From Clostridium sp. AN503 (GTDB taxonomy: Bacteria; Bacillota; Clostridia; Lachnospirales; Lachnospiraceae): a stretch of 64,000 nucleotides of DNA. Position 1 is the stretch's first letter. Every line of letters starts with the position of its first letter. This document shows, in pieces, positions 53,216-62,716 of this stretch. The notes below the pieces were generated by a model. It ran no database searches. It saw only the letters and a list, made by a program, of their open reading frames with translations, and was not told the DNA's origin. The stretch spans positions 2,790,001 to 2,854,000 of the forward strand of contig NZ_JBFDTP010000002.1 in the NCBI RefSeq assembly GCF_040719375.1. Direction: 5' to 3'. The translations under genes were made by a program, and so were the position numbers.

Positions 53216-54643
53216 TCAGCCGTACAGACCGTCATTATAGTCCTTAAAGATCTGCTGGTATCTCGCCAGGAACTCCTCTCTTGTCTGAGCGCCTGCAACG
53301 TATCTTGCCCAGTTCTCCTGCATATCTGTGTAAATGGAGGACGGCATATATACAAATATATTCTCAACGCCCCTGCCCGCATTGTTGATATCGATCACGT
53401 CCTTTGCGATGGCCGGCAGGTTATCAGATACCTCCAGGCCCTGGAGCGCGGTCGGGCTTCCCATAGTCTCCTGATGCCAGATCCTTGCCGTGTCGGAAGC
53501 TACAAGGAAGCTGACAAAATCCTTTGCACAGGCAACCACGTTGGGATCCTCGTTCTTAGTGACACTGACGCTGATGGATGCGATCGCCATCTTATTCTTG
53601 GATGCGTCGTTGGAAACCGGAAGGATGTCCTGTTTTACATAGTCCAGCATGGCCGGGTTGGCATTCTGGATATTCGGTGTCTCGTAGGAGCCTTCTCCCA
53701 CCAGCATCGCGCACTCCTCAGCGAAAAACGCGTTGCGGCAGGTCCATTTATCGGCAGATATGGCGCCTTCCTGTGCATAGGGGATCAGGATCTGCTCGTA
53801 AGTATCCAAAAGCTCCGTCATCTCCGGATCTGCCGCCAGGTCCACATCCTCTCCCGCCATCAGTTTGGCCAGAGTCGCCTTGCCTCCGTCCGGCTTGTTG
53901 AGCAGCCAGTAATTGCCCACGTTGTTGAACAGATTTAAGTAAGTCTCCGCCCAGGGATGCATAAACGGACGGATCCCTTTTGCCTCCAGGTCCTTGCAGT
54001 ACTGAAGTAACTCATCCCTGGTCTGAGGTGTGTGATCCCAGCCCGCTTCTTCCAGGATCCGGGTATTGTAAAGGATTCCGGTACCTTCCAGGACCATCGG
54101 CATTACCAGCATACCGTACTCGCCGTCCGTACCGTTGGCAACCTGCTCCTTGGTCAGCATATCGTAAGCCGCGCAGCCTGTACTTAGATCCTCGCAGTAC
54201 TGCCACCAGTCCTGTCTGCGGATGCCGTAGCCCAGATTGATAATGTTGGGAAGCTCCCCCGCGGAAAGAGCGGATACCAGCAAGTCGTCGTACTTATCGG
54301 AGCTTGGGAAGGTGGCTGTGATCTCTCCGATCTCCGGATGCTCCGCCTTGTATGCGTCGATCAGGATGTTAAAGTTGTCGGTCCACTGCCCCAGAGGAAG
54401 CATAATGGAAAGGTCGATGGAACCGGCCGGAAGGCTCTTTACATCGACGGCCCCGGCTGCTGCCCCTTCCGTTGCCGCCGCAGTTGTGTCTGCCGCCGCT
54501 TTCGTGTCCGCATTCCCGGCCGGTGCCTCCGTCTTCTCCGCCGCCGGCGTTGCCGCTGCATCGCCTGAGGAGGAACAGCCCGCCAGCCCCGTTACTGCCA
54601 TGGCCGCTGCCATAAATAACGCCATCATTCTTCTTTTCTTCAT
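53216..54643 (-). CDS. Sugar ABC transporter substrate-binding lipoprotein (CUT1 family)
   Basis: Extracellular solute-binding lipoprotein of about 475 residues, family 1. The start is ATG 54643 after AAAGGAGA; lipobox VTGLAGCSSS is followed by an Ala/Thr-rich linker (about 25-70). The core has the maltose-binding-like pattern LNIINLGYGIR-type hinge region, GTGILYNTRILEEAGWDHTPQTRDEL and DFVSFLVASDTARIWHQE. It feeds the two permeases encoded upstream. No ATPase gene is present, so a shared MsmK-type ATPase elsewhere probably powers it. Confidence 0.92.
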   Translation of the reverse strand: MKKRRMMALFMAAAMAVTGLAGCSSSGDAAATPAAEKTEAPAGNADTKAAADTTAAATEGAAAGAVDVKSLPAGSIDLSIMLPLGQWTDNFNILIDAYKAEHPEIGEITATFPSSDKYDDLLVSALSAGELPNIINLGYGIRRQDWWQYCEDLSTGCAAYDMLTKEQVANGTDGEYGMLVMPMVLEGTGILYNTRILEEAGWDHTPQTRDELLQYCKDLEAKGIRPFMHPWAETYLNLFNNVGNYWLLNKPDGGKATLAKLMAGEDVDLAADPEMTELLDTYEQILIPYAQEGAISADKWTCRNAFFAEECAMLVGEGSYETPNIQNANPAMLDYVKQDILPVSNDASKNKMAIASISVSVTKNEDPNVVACAKDFVSFLVASDTARIWHQETMGSPTALQGLEVSDNLPAIAKDVIDINNAGRGVENIFVYMPSSIYTDMQENWARYVAGAQTREEFLARYQQIFKDYNDGLYG

Positions 54644-54730
54644 AATACAGTCTCCTTTCGTGTTGAATCCATGGTTTATCAGATAAATCTGCGCGCACAA
54701 ATTTATTTTCCGAACTTACAGGCTGATCCG

Positions 54731-55561
54731 TCAGCCTTTTACCGCACCCACCGTCGCACTGCTGAGCACCTGCTTCTGAGCGATCACGAAGAAGATGAAC
54801 AGCGGCAGGATGGACAGGGTAACTGCCGCCACCGCCACATCCCATGAGAACAGAGCCTCGTTGAACAGGGACATCATGGCGATCTGGATGGTCCGCATCT
54901 GCTGCCTTGTCAAAATGAACTGGGTCATCAAGTAGTTGTTCCAGTATTTTAATACCTCCAGGGACACGATGGTGAACATGGTCCCCTTGGTGAGCGGAAA
55001 GACGATCCTCCAGTAAAGGCTCAGGGGCGTGCACCCGTCGATCACTGCCGACTCCTCGATCTCAATGGGCAGGGACTTGACCGCCCCCGTCACCAGAAAT
55101 ACCGACATGGGTAGCGAGAAGGTCCAGTTGCTTATGATAACCCCCATGTATTTATTGCCCAGGTTCATCAGGCCGATCATCTTGGCAAAAGTGATCATAA
55201 TGCACTGGAACGGCACGCTCATACCGCAGAGGATCAACACAAAGCAGAGTCTCGTCAGCCGGTTCTGGTGCCTTGCCAGCCAGTACCCGGTCATCCCGCT
55301 TAAGATCACCGTCCCCACCGCCGAGAACACGGTGATGATCAGGGTGTTAAACAGCACCAGCGGGAAATGAAGCCGTTTCCATGCCTCCTTAAAGTTAGCC
55401 AGTGTAGCATTATTTGGAAAAGCCGCGATATTGGCCGCGATCTCCGGGTAGGGCTTAAAGGAGTTTAAAACCGTAAAGTACAGGGGGATCAGCACCAGGG
55501 AACAGCTGAATATAACAAAAGCCAGCGTCAGGGCTGTCCTGATCGTTCTATTTCGTTTCAT
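54731..55561 (-). CDS. CUT1 sugar ABC transporter permease (MalG type)
   Basis: Inner-membrane permease of 276 residues with six predicted helices. The EAA motif that docks the ATPase is in ESAVIDGCTPLSLYWRIVFPL. The N-terminal helix is followed by the MalG-type region YPEIAANIAAFPNN. It ends 88 bases before the binding-protein gene and shares one base with the upstream permease (TA-ATG), so the pair is coupled. Confidence 0.93.
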   Translation of the reverse strand: MKRNRTIRTALTLAFVIFSCSLVLIPLYFTVLNSFKPYPEIAANIAAFPNNATLANFKEAWKRLHFPLVLFNTLIITVFSAVGTVILSGMTGYWLARHQNRLTRLCFVLILCGMSVPFQCIMITFAKMIGLMNLGNKYMGVIISNWTFSLPMSVFLVTGAVKSLPIEIEESAVIDGCTPLSLYWRIVFPLTKGTMFTIVSLEVLKYWNNYLMTQFILTRQQMRTIQIAMMSLFNEALFSWDVAVAAVTLSILPLFIFFVIAQKQVLSSATVGAVKG

Positions 55562-56460
55562 TACATGGTCACCTCATTTCTCGATGTCAATTTCATCTGC
55601 CCGAAGGAAACCACCAGCAGCACAAGGATGAACAGTACCGATTTGGCCGCGCCGTATGCGATCTGATTGCTCCGGAACGCGGTGGCGTAGATATTCATCA
55701 TCACGCCTTCCGACGTCCTGTAGGGGTTGCCGTTGGTCAGGGAGATGTTGGTATCATAGAGGAGCATCGCCCAGTTGATGGCGATAAACAGGCATCTTGT
55801 GGTCGTGCCTTTTAAAAGGGGCAGGGTGATGGATTTTAGCATCCTCCATTTGGAGGCCCCGTCCACCGTCGCAGCCTCGTAGTAGTCCTTCGAAATAGCT
55901 GCCAGGCCGGAATTGTATATGATCATCAAGTATCCCGAAAGAGACCATGTCATCACGATGACCAGCGCCCAGAAGGAGGATTCCGGTGTGGTGAACCACT
56001 GCTGGGAGAACCATTTGATCCCGCTCCACTCACCGAACTGGACAAACACATTCTGGAAAATGAACCGCCACAGAAAGCCCAGCACTACGCCTCCGATGAT
56101 CCTCGGCGCATAGATGAGCGCCCTCCAGAAGTTCTTGTAGGGGATATCTCCGGAGAGGAGATAGGCCCAGGTAAAGCCGATCAGATTGGCGATGACCACC
56201 ACAAACACGGAGAATTTGATCGTGAACCAGAAGGAAGTCCAGTAGGTCCCGTCCCGGACCGCCCTGATGTAATTCTTGATCCCCATGAATTTGAAGGTAG
56301 GGTCTATGCCGTTCCAGTTGGTAAAGGAATAGAATATCTCGCTCACCAGGGGGATCAGAAACAGTAAGGTAAACAGTATCATGGTGGGCCCTATAAACAA
56401 TGCATAGTTGCACACATCCCCCGCTTTGACGCGCCGTTTTTCAGGCTTTTTATGTTTCAT
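55561..56460 (-). CDS. CUT1 sugar ABC transporter permease (MalF type)
   Basis: Inner-membrane permease of about 299 residues with six helices and an EAA motif in EAATVDGASKWRMLKSITLPLL. The start at 56460 (MKHKKPEKRR) follows a GGGGGA site; the frame is open to 56490 without one. First gene of the transporter operon, with a promoter close upstream. The nearby YesM/YesN pair probably activates it. Confidence 0.92.
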   Translation of the reverse strand: MKHKKPEKRRVKAGDVCNYALFIGPTMILFTLLFLIPLVSEIFYSFTNWNGIDPTFKFMGIKNYIRAVRDGTYWTSFWFTIKFSVFVVVIANLIGFTWAYLLSGDIPYKNFWRALIYAPRIIGGVVLGFLWRFIFQNVFVQFGEWSGIKWFSQQWFTTPESSFWALVIVMTWSLSGYLMIIYNSGLAAISKDYYEAATVDGASKWRMLKSITLPLLKGTTTRCLFIAINWAMLLYDTNISLTNGNPYRTSEGVMMNIYATAFRSNQIAYGAAKSVLFILVLLVVSFGQMKLTSRNEVTM

Positions 56461-56492
56461 AACAAAAATATCCCCCTTCTTACCAGTCATCT

Positions 56493-56521
56493 TATATAAC
56501 GAATACGTTTATGCTTGTCAT
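56493..56521 (-). promoter_or_regulatory. Probable promoter of the CUT1 transporter operon
   Basis: On the minus strand ATGACA (56521-56516), 17 bases, TATATA (56498-56493), giving a short leader before ATG 56460. A GTGGTA/TACCAC inverted repeat lies just upstream (about 56523-56537) and is a candidate regulator site. Confidence 0.5.
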
Positions 56522-56689
56522 AGTGGTATCTTACCACCTGTGTATTTATATTCGTACATACAATTTTGACTTGAAGGGGGACTATTTTGACCTTTTGCAG
56601 ATCCGTGTACTTTTTGTCATCTCTGGCGGGAAATCTTGCAGATTCTGACCGCATCCGGCCGTCTGCACGCCTGTGAACCCTGGTGGCGT

Positions 56690-56743
56690 CTGGCCGGCGT
56701 CATGCCTGCGCATCCTGGCGATAGCTGGCCGGCGTCATGCCTG
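56690..56743. repeat. 19-base direct repeat at the 3' end of the yesN-type gene
   Basis: CTGGCCGGCGTCATGCCTG occurs at 56690-56708 and again at 56725-56743, 35 bases apart. The second copy encodes part of the conserved MTPAS motif of the AraC domain; the first overlaps and follows the stop codon. It looks like a small tandem duplication at the end of the gene. Confidence 0.8.
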
Positions 56744-58281
56744 TTGCCAGTTTGAACTGGCGTGAGAAATACTTTGCGTCAAAATATCCCACCTGGTCAG
56801 CGATCTCCTGGATCTGCAGCTCCGTCGACCGCAAAAGCTCCTTCGCCTTTCTGATCCGGATATTATTGAGGTATTTTGCCATGCCAATCCCCGTGTGCTT
56901 CTTAAAGGCCCGGCTCAAATAATCCTTGTTGATGTGGAAATAATCGGCGCACTCCTGCTGGGAGATCCGTTTCATATAGTTGAGCTCAAGAAAATCCACC
57001 ACCTTGGGCATCATGCCGGACGCATTCTGGATCTGCCGCCTGTTTTCAATAAGCTCCGCCGTGACCTCCAGAAAATACCGGTACATCCGGTTTAGGGTAT
57101 CCTCCCACGGCCCCGACAGCACATCCCCGAAATTCCTGACTATCCCTTTAAGGAGCAGCCCCTCATCCAGTCCTTCCACAGACTGCTCCCATTTCCCGTA
57201 CATCAGAAAAAAGCTGTCCCATAGACTGCGCAGAAGCCCGACGGTCACAGGCCGGCCGCTTATGGCCGTCTCGCCCCAGGCGCTCAGCCCGTCCTCAACG
57301 GAGACAATATTTCCCAGGATCACCGAAGACCGCAGGGCATTTTCCATCTGGAGATTTTCCTTCAGATAGATCCGGTTCATGCCCGGTTCGTACTCTTTTA
57401 TGGCAAAGATCCCGGTACCGGTCAAATGATCCGCCGCCAACCGCGCCTCCGTCCACGCGCTCTCCAACTCCTCCGGGAACTTATGGATCCGGCTGCCGCC
57501 CAGATTCAGCACACAGTTCTCACTGACCGCCAGCTTTTTGAGGGCAAGGACTTCTTTTTCAAAGTTAATGTCCCCGGTCCCATAGATCAGCACCACGATA
57601 TCCATGGAGGGCTCGCATATTCTGAAACACGGTCCCCTTGCCCTCCGTCTCAAGCTTCTCCTGCATCCGGTTGACCAGGCGGCTCAGCTTCAGCATATAC
57701 CCTTCCTCGTGAACAGGCAGGGTACTTCCCGTACAGTGGAGGATCCTGCACCAGCCCACATCCTTCAGCCGCGGGGAGATCCTGACCAGCTCCTCATAGG
57801 CCCTGCCGGACAGTTCCGGACGGAACAGCTTGCGCAAAAGCCCGTGCTGGTAGTCAGGGGAAATGCTCTTAAACTGTTTGTCAACCGCAAACTCCTCCGT
57901 CGCCTGCTTTACGTCCATCTGGGACAGAGCCTTATGTACCGCATCCAAAAGCCTGTCCTGTTCAATTGGCTTTAACAGGTATTCCAGCGCTCCCAGAATA
58001 AACATGGCGCGCACATACTGGAAATCATCGTGACCGGATATGACCACCACCTTTGTACTGAGTTTCTGGTCATTGATATAGTTCATGATCTCCATACCAA
58101 GGACATTTCCGATCACCACATCCACAATGGCAAGCTCCGGACGCTCTGTCTGGATAGACAAAACCGCCTCCGCCACGCTTTCCGCCGTCAGGATCCTGTC
58201 AAATCCCAGCTCCTGCCAGGGAAGCAGAAGCTGGATGGCTTCTCTCACATGACTCTCATCATCCACGATCAATACCTTCAT
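56700..58281 (-). pseudogene. YesN-type response regulator, interrupted by a one-base frameshift
   Basis: AraC-type response regulator for the CUT1 transporter. The receiver domain is intact (LIVDDESHVREA, phospho-acceptor D54 in AIVDVV, Lys in LLKPIEQD). After FQNMRA (about residue 224) the frame breaks and continues in a second frame from SMDIVVLIYGTGD through the AraC DNA-binding domain (ISQQECADYFHINKDYLSRAF, then IADQVGYFDAKYFSRQFK). The break lies between about 57600 and 57630, with one base too many. The restored protein would have about 526 residues. Its ATG overlaps the kinase stop. Assembly error and true inactivation cannot be separated here. Confidence 0.87.
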
Positions 58282-60188
58282 TCTTCCACCTCCCGGAAAG
58301 GCTCTGCCTTCAGCGGAACCATGAATTCCACTGTCGTCCCGTTAATATTATTTGCACAGATTTTGAAATCACAGCCTCCAAAGCTCAAAAGAAGCCGTGA
58401 AAACACATTCTCTATCCCGATGAAATGATTGTGATTCTCATCCTCCCTGACCGTATAGTTTAAAGCCGCAGTCTGTTTTTTCGCAGCGGTACCGTCCTGA
58501 TAGAACAGCTTTTCCCGGATCTGCTCCACTTTATGGCAGACCTGCCCGACGGTCTCCTCCGAGACAGGAATTCCGTTGTCCTCCACCAACAGATGGAACC
58601 GGTCATCCCTTATCTCCGTTTTCAGCTTGATGACGCTCCCGTCCTTCCGCATCAAATTGCCGTGAGTGATGGAATTTTCGATCAGCGGCTGAATGGACAT
58701 CTTCGGGATCTTAAAATCCACACTGGCCGGATCGATCTCACATACCATGGCAAGCTGTTTTTCAAAACGCATCTGCTGCAGTGCGATATAGCGCCTGCTG
58801 TACTCGATCTCTTTATCCACCGACACCATGGACGGCTCTAAGACCATGGCATAGTGAAGCATCTGCCCGAAGGAGGAGATCATCTGGTACTGCTTTAAGT
58901 TGTTGTTTTTCAGCGCGTTGGTGGCAAAGCACTGGATCACGTTGTAGATGAAGTGGGGATTGATCTGAGCCTGCATTGTCTTAAGCTCAGATCTTGTGTA
59001 GGCCAGCTTCAGCTCATACTTCTGTATAGAATGCTCCTTTAAGGAATCCATCAGCCTCTGGAACGAGTCGATCAGAGAGCTGATCTCATCCTTTTCACAG
59101 TAAATGATATAATCCTTAAGTTTTTTTTCATGATCCCAACTCTTTCTCTCCCGCTCCTTCTCCATATACCGGGTGATCTCCCGGAGGGACTTGACATATT
59201 TAAGGATCCTTAAGGAGGTCATGGTCAGAAACGCAAACGCCAGCACCCCAAACAGCACCAGCATGGAAACCATCTGCCCGGTGGTCAGTGCATACACGCT
59301 CCGAGCCGGGGCAGCCTTTATAATGCTCCAGTCAAAATATCTGGAGTCGATTCTGGTCTCCGCCAACAGCTGCTGCCTGTATTTTATCAAAATATTATCT
59401 TCACCGGCCCGCTGATACCGGGGATAGTATTCCAGAAAATTCTTCATCTGTGCTTCCGGGTCGCTGGAGGCGATGATCATATTGTCCTCATCCACCACGT
59501 AGATTGTTTCTTCCGCTTCATTGATCACGCTGCAGTTCTCCGTGATAAAGGAGATCGGCAGATCGATGGCCATGTATGCGATGGGCCTGGGATCCGCCGG
59601 CAGGTCTGAAATCGGCAGCCAGACCGTGATCACCAGCTCATCCGCCGGATACCGCTCCAGCGCAGGGATATGGTGTCCGTAATCCGTTTTTACATGGGTC
59701 GGCTCCACGTAAACATCGCTGAAGCTCTGCATGTTGGGAATATTTACCTTATCCGATATACCGGAGCTGGTAAACTTAAGCTGCCTCGGCTCATACAGAA
59801 TGGAAAAGTTTTCATTAGGCAGCACCAGATAGATCTGGGATGCAACGGTGGACGCGTAATAGATGGATTTAAAATACCCGGTAATACGGGCCTCGTTCTC
59901 CTCCAATTCCTTCCGGCTGTGATGGTCCTTCAAAAATTCCATCAGAGGATGGTTGATATAGACAGATTTGGTCGCCGTGATCATGCTGCTGATATAATGA
60001 TTTATATTGCCGCCTGAGACCTCCGTATTGATCAGCACCTGCTGTTCATACCGGTTCAGCGCATTCTTCTGCATGGAAGAATAGATATAAAGCGAAAACA
60101 CAATGATAAACAGCACCATGAGCAGGGTAACATCCATCACGATTTTCCGGCCAATGCTGATGAACTTTTCACTTCTGTACGTTTCCAT
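58278..60188 (-). CDS. YesM-type sensor histidine kinase
   Basis: Membrane kinase of 636 residues. Transmembrane helices lie near 14-34 and about 300-325 around a large dCache-like extracellular domain. The kinase part has the phospho-acceptor in AQINPHFIYNVIQ and the ATPase motifs QPLIENSITHG, VEDNGIPV and FIGIENVFSRL. It overlaps the regulator by four bases and the upstream isomerase gene by 20. It probably senses an extracellular sugar and drives the CUT1 operon downstream. Confidence 0.92.
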   Translation of the reverse strand: METYRSEKFISIGRKIVMDVTLLMVLFIIVFSLYIYSSMQKNALNRYEQQVLINTEVSGGNINHYISSMITATKSVYINHPLMEFLKDHHSRKELEENEARITGYFKSIYYASTVASQIYLVLPNENFSILYEPRQLKFTSSGISDKVNIPNMQSFSDVYVEPTHVKTDYGHHIPALERYPADELVITVWLPISDLPADPRPIAYMAIDLPISFITENCSVINEAEETIYVVDEDNMIIASSDPEAQMKNFLEYYPRYQRAGEDNILIKYRQQLLAETRIDSRYFDWSIIKAAPARSVYALTTGQMVSMLVLFGVLAFAFLTMTSLRILKYVKSLREITRYMEKERERKSWDHEKKLKDYIIYCEKDEISSLIDSFQRLMDSLKEHSIQKYELKLAYTRSELKTMQAQINPHFIYNVIQCFATNALKNNNLKQYQMISSFGQMLHYAMVLEPSMVSVDKEIEYSRRYIALQQMRFEKQLAMVCEIDPASVDFKIPKMSIQPLIENSITHGNLMRKDGSVIKLKTEIRDDRFHLLVEDNGIPVSEETVGQVCHKVEQIREKLFYQDGTAAKKQTAALNYTVREDENHNHFIGIENVFSRLLLSFGGCDFKICANNINGTTVEFMVPLKAEPFREVEE

Positions 60189-61005
60189 AAACCTCCTCCA
60201 TCACAAAATCCAGAAAGGCCAGGGACTTTCTGGCGCAGACCCTGCTCTCCGGCTTACAGAAGGTCTCCAGAGCCATCGCCCCGTCATACCCGATATCCTT
60301 AAGCCCCTGCAGGATCTCCCTGAAATTCATATGTCCATGTCCCGGATAATACCGGTCATTGTCCGCAAGGTGGACATGCTTCACCAAACTCCCTGCCTCC
60401 CGGACCGCATGGCCCAGATCGCTCTCATCAATATTCATATGGACCGAATCGATATGAAGTCCGATCCGCTCAAAGGAATGCTCCTCCATAAACCGCACCC
60501 CGTCCCTTATGCGGTACAGAAAATCACTCTCATAATGGTTCATGATCTCATAGCCCACCGTGACGTCATATTCCTTTGCCAGCCGGTCCAGAATATACAG
60601 GCTCTCCTCCACATTTCCTACAAACTCCTCCGGCGACCCGGCATCCCGAAACCGCCCCTGCATGGATCCAATGATGATAAGCCCGTGATAAGGCGCGGCT
60701 GTGATCATATGCTCCTTCAAACATGCAATAGCCTTTTTCCGTATCTCCCGGTCCCGGTCCCCGATGTTTAAATGCCAGGCCCCATAAGCCGCCCCTGTCC
60801 CGATGGAAGTCAGGGTCAGACGGTTCCTTTCCAGCTCCTTGAAAAGCTTTTCCCGGTCAATCTCCCGTGAATCCTGTATATGCAGCTCCACCCCCCGGTA
60901 TCCGTCCTCCGCCATCATGGGAAATATATCTTCAAACTCCCCCCGGTAAACGATCGGCGCATTCGGCCCCGCCTGCAAACTCCCTGTCGTCGCAATGATC
61001 ATCAC
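60169..61005 (-). CDS. TIM-barrel sugar phosphate isomerase/epimerase family protein
   Basis: AP-endonuclease-2-type TIM barrel of 278 residues. Metal-ligand positions appear as GVELHIQD, VGYEIMNHYES, IGLHIDSVHMNIDE, VHLADNDRYYPGHGHMNF and MALETFCKPES. Such enzymes epimerise or isomerise sugars, tagatose or inosose among them. It is upstream of and coupled to the kinase gene, so it probably acts on the same sugar taken up by the CUT1 system. AGGGAGA precedes the ATG. Confidence 0.88.
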   Translation of the reverse strand: MMIIATTGSLQAGPNAPIVYRGEFEDIFPMMAEDGYRGVELHIQDSREIDREKLFKELERNRLTLTSIGTGAAYGAWHLNIGDRDREIRKKAIACLKEHMITAAPYHGLIIIGSMQGRFRDAGSPEEFVGNVEESLYILDRLAKEYDVTVGYEIMNHYESDFLYRIRDGVRFMEEHSFERIGLHIDSVHMNIDESDLGHAVREAGSLVKHVHLADNDRYYPGHGHMNFREILQGLKDIGYDGAMALETFCKPESRVCARKSLAFLDFVMEEVYGNVQK

Positions 61006-61367
61006 AATCTCCCTTCCGCCCCTGTCACATCCGGCATTCTCCTGTTTTTCACAGCATTCCCGCGGTCTTCCCGCAAAGACGCCCTAATTTTATTATCCGG
61101 CATTTCCATCCCAAGGTTAACCGAAAATACCGGGGCAAAGGTGGATTTTATTGACATTTTACAGTACAGCCTCAGAGCTGATCCGGGCTGATCCGCTCCA
61201 AAGATCCGCATAGGTTCATTATACTATATTTCATGGTACCTAAGGTGAATTAGTTGCGTATCTGGTATTTATTCCCAGTCGTGGAAATGGGTAAAAAACA
61301 GAGCTGCTGCTCCGGTAACACTCTACCATTGCAACAGCTCTGTATACACAAAAGATATGATCTGTTA
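61006..61367. other. Intergenic region between isomerase and the PEP-mutase-family operon
   Basis: This 362-base gap holds the terminator of the upstream operon (61293-61343). Further left is an isolated TATAAT on the minus strand (61223-61218) without a good -35, a possible promoter for the isomerase-kinase-regulator genes. Nothing else convincing is visible. Confidence 0.5.
61293..61343 (-). terminator. Intrinsic terminator of the PEP-mutase-family operon
   Basis: ACAGAGCTG (61298-61306) pairs with CAGCTCTGT (61335-61343). On the minus strand the stem is followed by TTTTTT, ending the permease-lyase-cupin-lyase operon 25 bases after its last stop. Confidence 0.9.
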
Positions 61368-62321
61368 TTATAAGCGGTCTTCGATATCCACCTTTTTAAA
61401 GCCCTCCGGATAGCCATCCACATGGTGTCCAACGATCGTATACTCCTTATCGTTTCCAGTAAACCTGTTTTCCAGCTCCAGATAATCCTGCGGCACAAAC
61501 AACGGGCTGGCACTGAAATCCGGCTGCCCGGTTCCGGATGCGTGCGTAAAGGTATACTCTACGCTCTGATTCTTAAAGTTCTCCATGCCGTGCTCCAACA
61601 TGCCTTCCATGGCTGCTTTCATTGTATAATGCGTGGAACACAGCTTGAAGCCTAACTCTGTCATCTGCTCCATCGTCACATTCGGAACGCCGTTGTCCGC
61701 TCTGACATCTGCAAATATTTTCCATCCAGGTACCTTTTCCGCCATGATCTTCGCGTGCTCATAGTCCGTGATGAGTACCATCATCGCCATGTCGGCGCCC
61801 AGTTCCATTGCCTCTCTTAATCTGGCACACCCTTCTTCCATTTCATCCGGGTCATAGGGATTCGCATTGGTCCTTGCGATCAACAGGCAGTCCGTACCTT
61901 TTAATGCTGCAACCGCAGCCTTGACCTTCGCTAGGTATTTCTCTCTCGGAAGAATGGATGTTGATTCCTCCATATCAGAAGAATCCTCCAGCTGAAGTGC
62001 TGCCGCCCCGGCATTTGACAAGATTTTTGCTGATCTGTAAACAGCAAGCGGTCCGCCGAATCCATCTTCAATATCTGCGATCAGCGGGATCGAGCTGGTC
62101 TGGGAAACGCGTGCCACAACCCCCTCAAGGTCCGTAAGATTTGTAAATCCATAATCGATCACACCGTTCAAACTGATCGAAACTTCACCTCCGCTCAATA
62201 AGCTGACCGGGAACCCGCACATTTCTACAGCTCTCTGGGACATGCAGTCAAATACACATGGAACTAAAAAGCACTTGTCACTTTCCTCCAGAATCTGTCT
62301 TAATGTTTTTTTGCTTGCCAT
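61368..62321 (-). CDS. Isocitrate lyase/PEP mutase family enzyme, copy 2
   Basis: TIM-barrel enzyme of 317 residues. The metal-binding region reads LIADIEDGFGGP, the family's DxDxG loop, followed by AAALQLEDSS, LIARTNANPYDP and IFADVRADNGVP. The catalytic-loop Cys of true isocitrate lyase (KKCGH) is absent, and the loop carries SILPREKYLAKV. A 2-methylisocitrate- or dimethylmalate-lyase or oxaloacetate-decarboxylase-like reaction is most likely. It follows a cupin gene by 26 bases in an operon with a second copy and a GntP-type permease. Confidence 0.85.
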   Translation of the reverse strand: MASKKTLRQILEESDKCFLVPCVFDCMSQRAVEMCGFPVSLLSGGEVSISLNGVIDYGFTNLTDLEGVVARVSQTSSIPLIADIEDGFGGPLAVYRSAKILSNAGAAALQLEDSSDMEESTSILPREKYLAKVKAAVAALKGTDCLLIARTNANPYDPDEMEEGCARLREAMELGADMAMMVLITDYEHAKIMAEKVPGWKIFADVRADNGVPNVTMEQMTELGFKLCSTHYTMKAAMEGMLEHGMENFKNQSVEYTFTHASGTGQPDFSASPLFVPQDYLELENRFTGNDKEYTIVGHHVDGYPEGFKKVDIEDRL

Positions 62322-62347
62322 GATAAATCCTCCTCATTATTTATAGT

Positions 62348-62716
62348 TTAATTTTTTGCTTCCCTCTTGTCATACAGGATCAGCGCGATCATCTCAACCG
62401 GCTCATTCCCGACAGCCTCAATCCCATGCCCTTCTCCGGTTCCGCAGAATGCCACATCCCCCGCTGTAACAATGGATTCGCTCCCGTTGTCATTATATTT
62501 TGCAGTTCCGCTTAAAATATAGTAAGTCTCCGACTCATTCTGATGTACATGATATCCGATGGCAGATCCGGGGTAAACGGTCGTATGCCCAAATACACGC
62601 CCGGTCTGATACATCTCATCCGGTCCATCTAAGAGGCTCCTCACGCAGATTTCGCCTGTTCCGTTAAATGGGGCCGGTTTTCTGTCATAGATCTTCTCAT
62701 CTCTTTTTCTTATCAT
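62348..62716 (-). CDS. Small cupin-domain protein
   Basis: Single-domain cupin of 122 residues. The two cupin motifs are visible: GYHVHQNESETYYILSGTA (metal ligands H, H, E) and GDVAFCGTGEGHGIEAVGNE (His). It overlaps the upstream lyase-family gene by four bases. It may be a regulator-type or isomerase cupin serving the same acid pathway; the substrate is unknown. Confidence 0.85.
   Translation of the reverse strand: MIRKRDEKIYDRKPAPFNGTGEICVRSLLDGPDEMYQTGRVFGHTTVYPGSAIGYHVHQNESETYYILSGTAKYNDNGSESIVTAGDVAFCGTGEGHGIEAVGNEPVEMIALILYDKREAKN

Noticed and set aside
61002..61211. 69-codon minus-strand frame overlapping the isomerase start
   Set aside because: No ribosome site and no protein-like pattern; the isomerase has its own AGGGAGA site.
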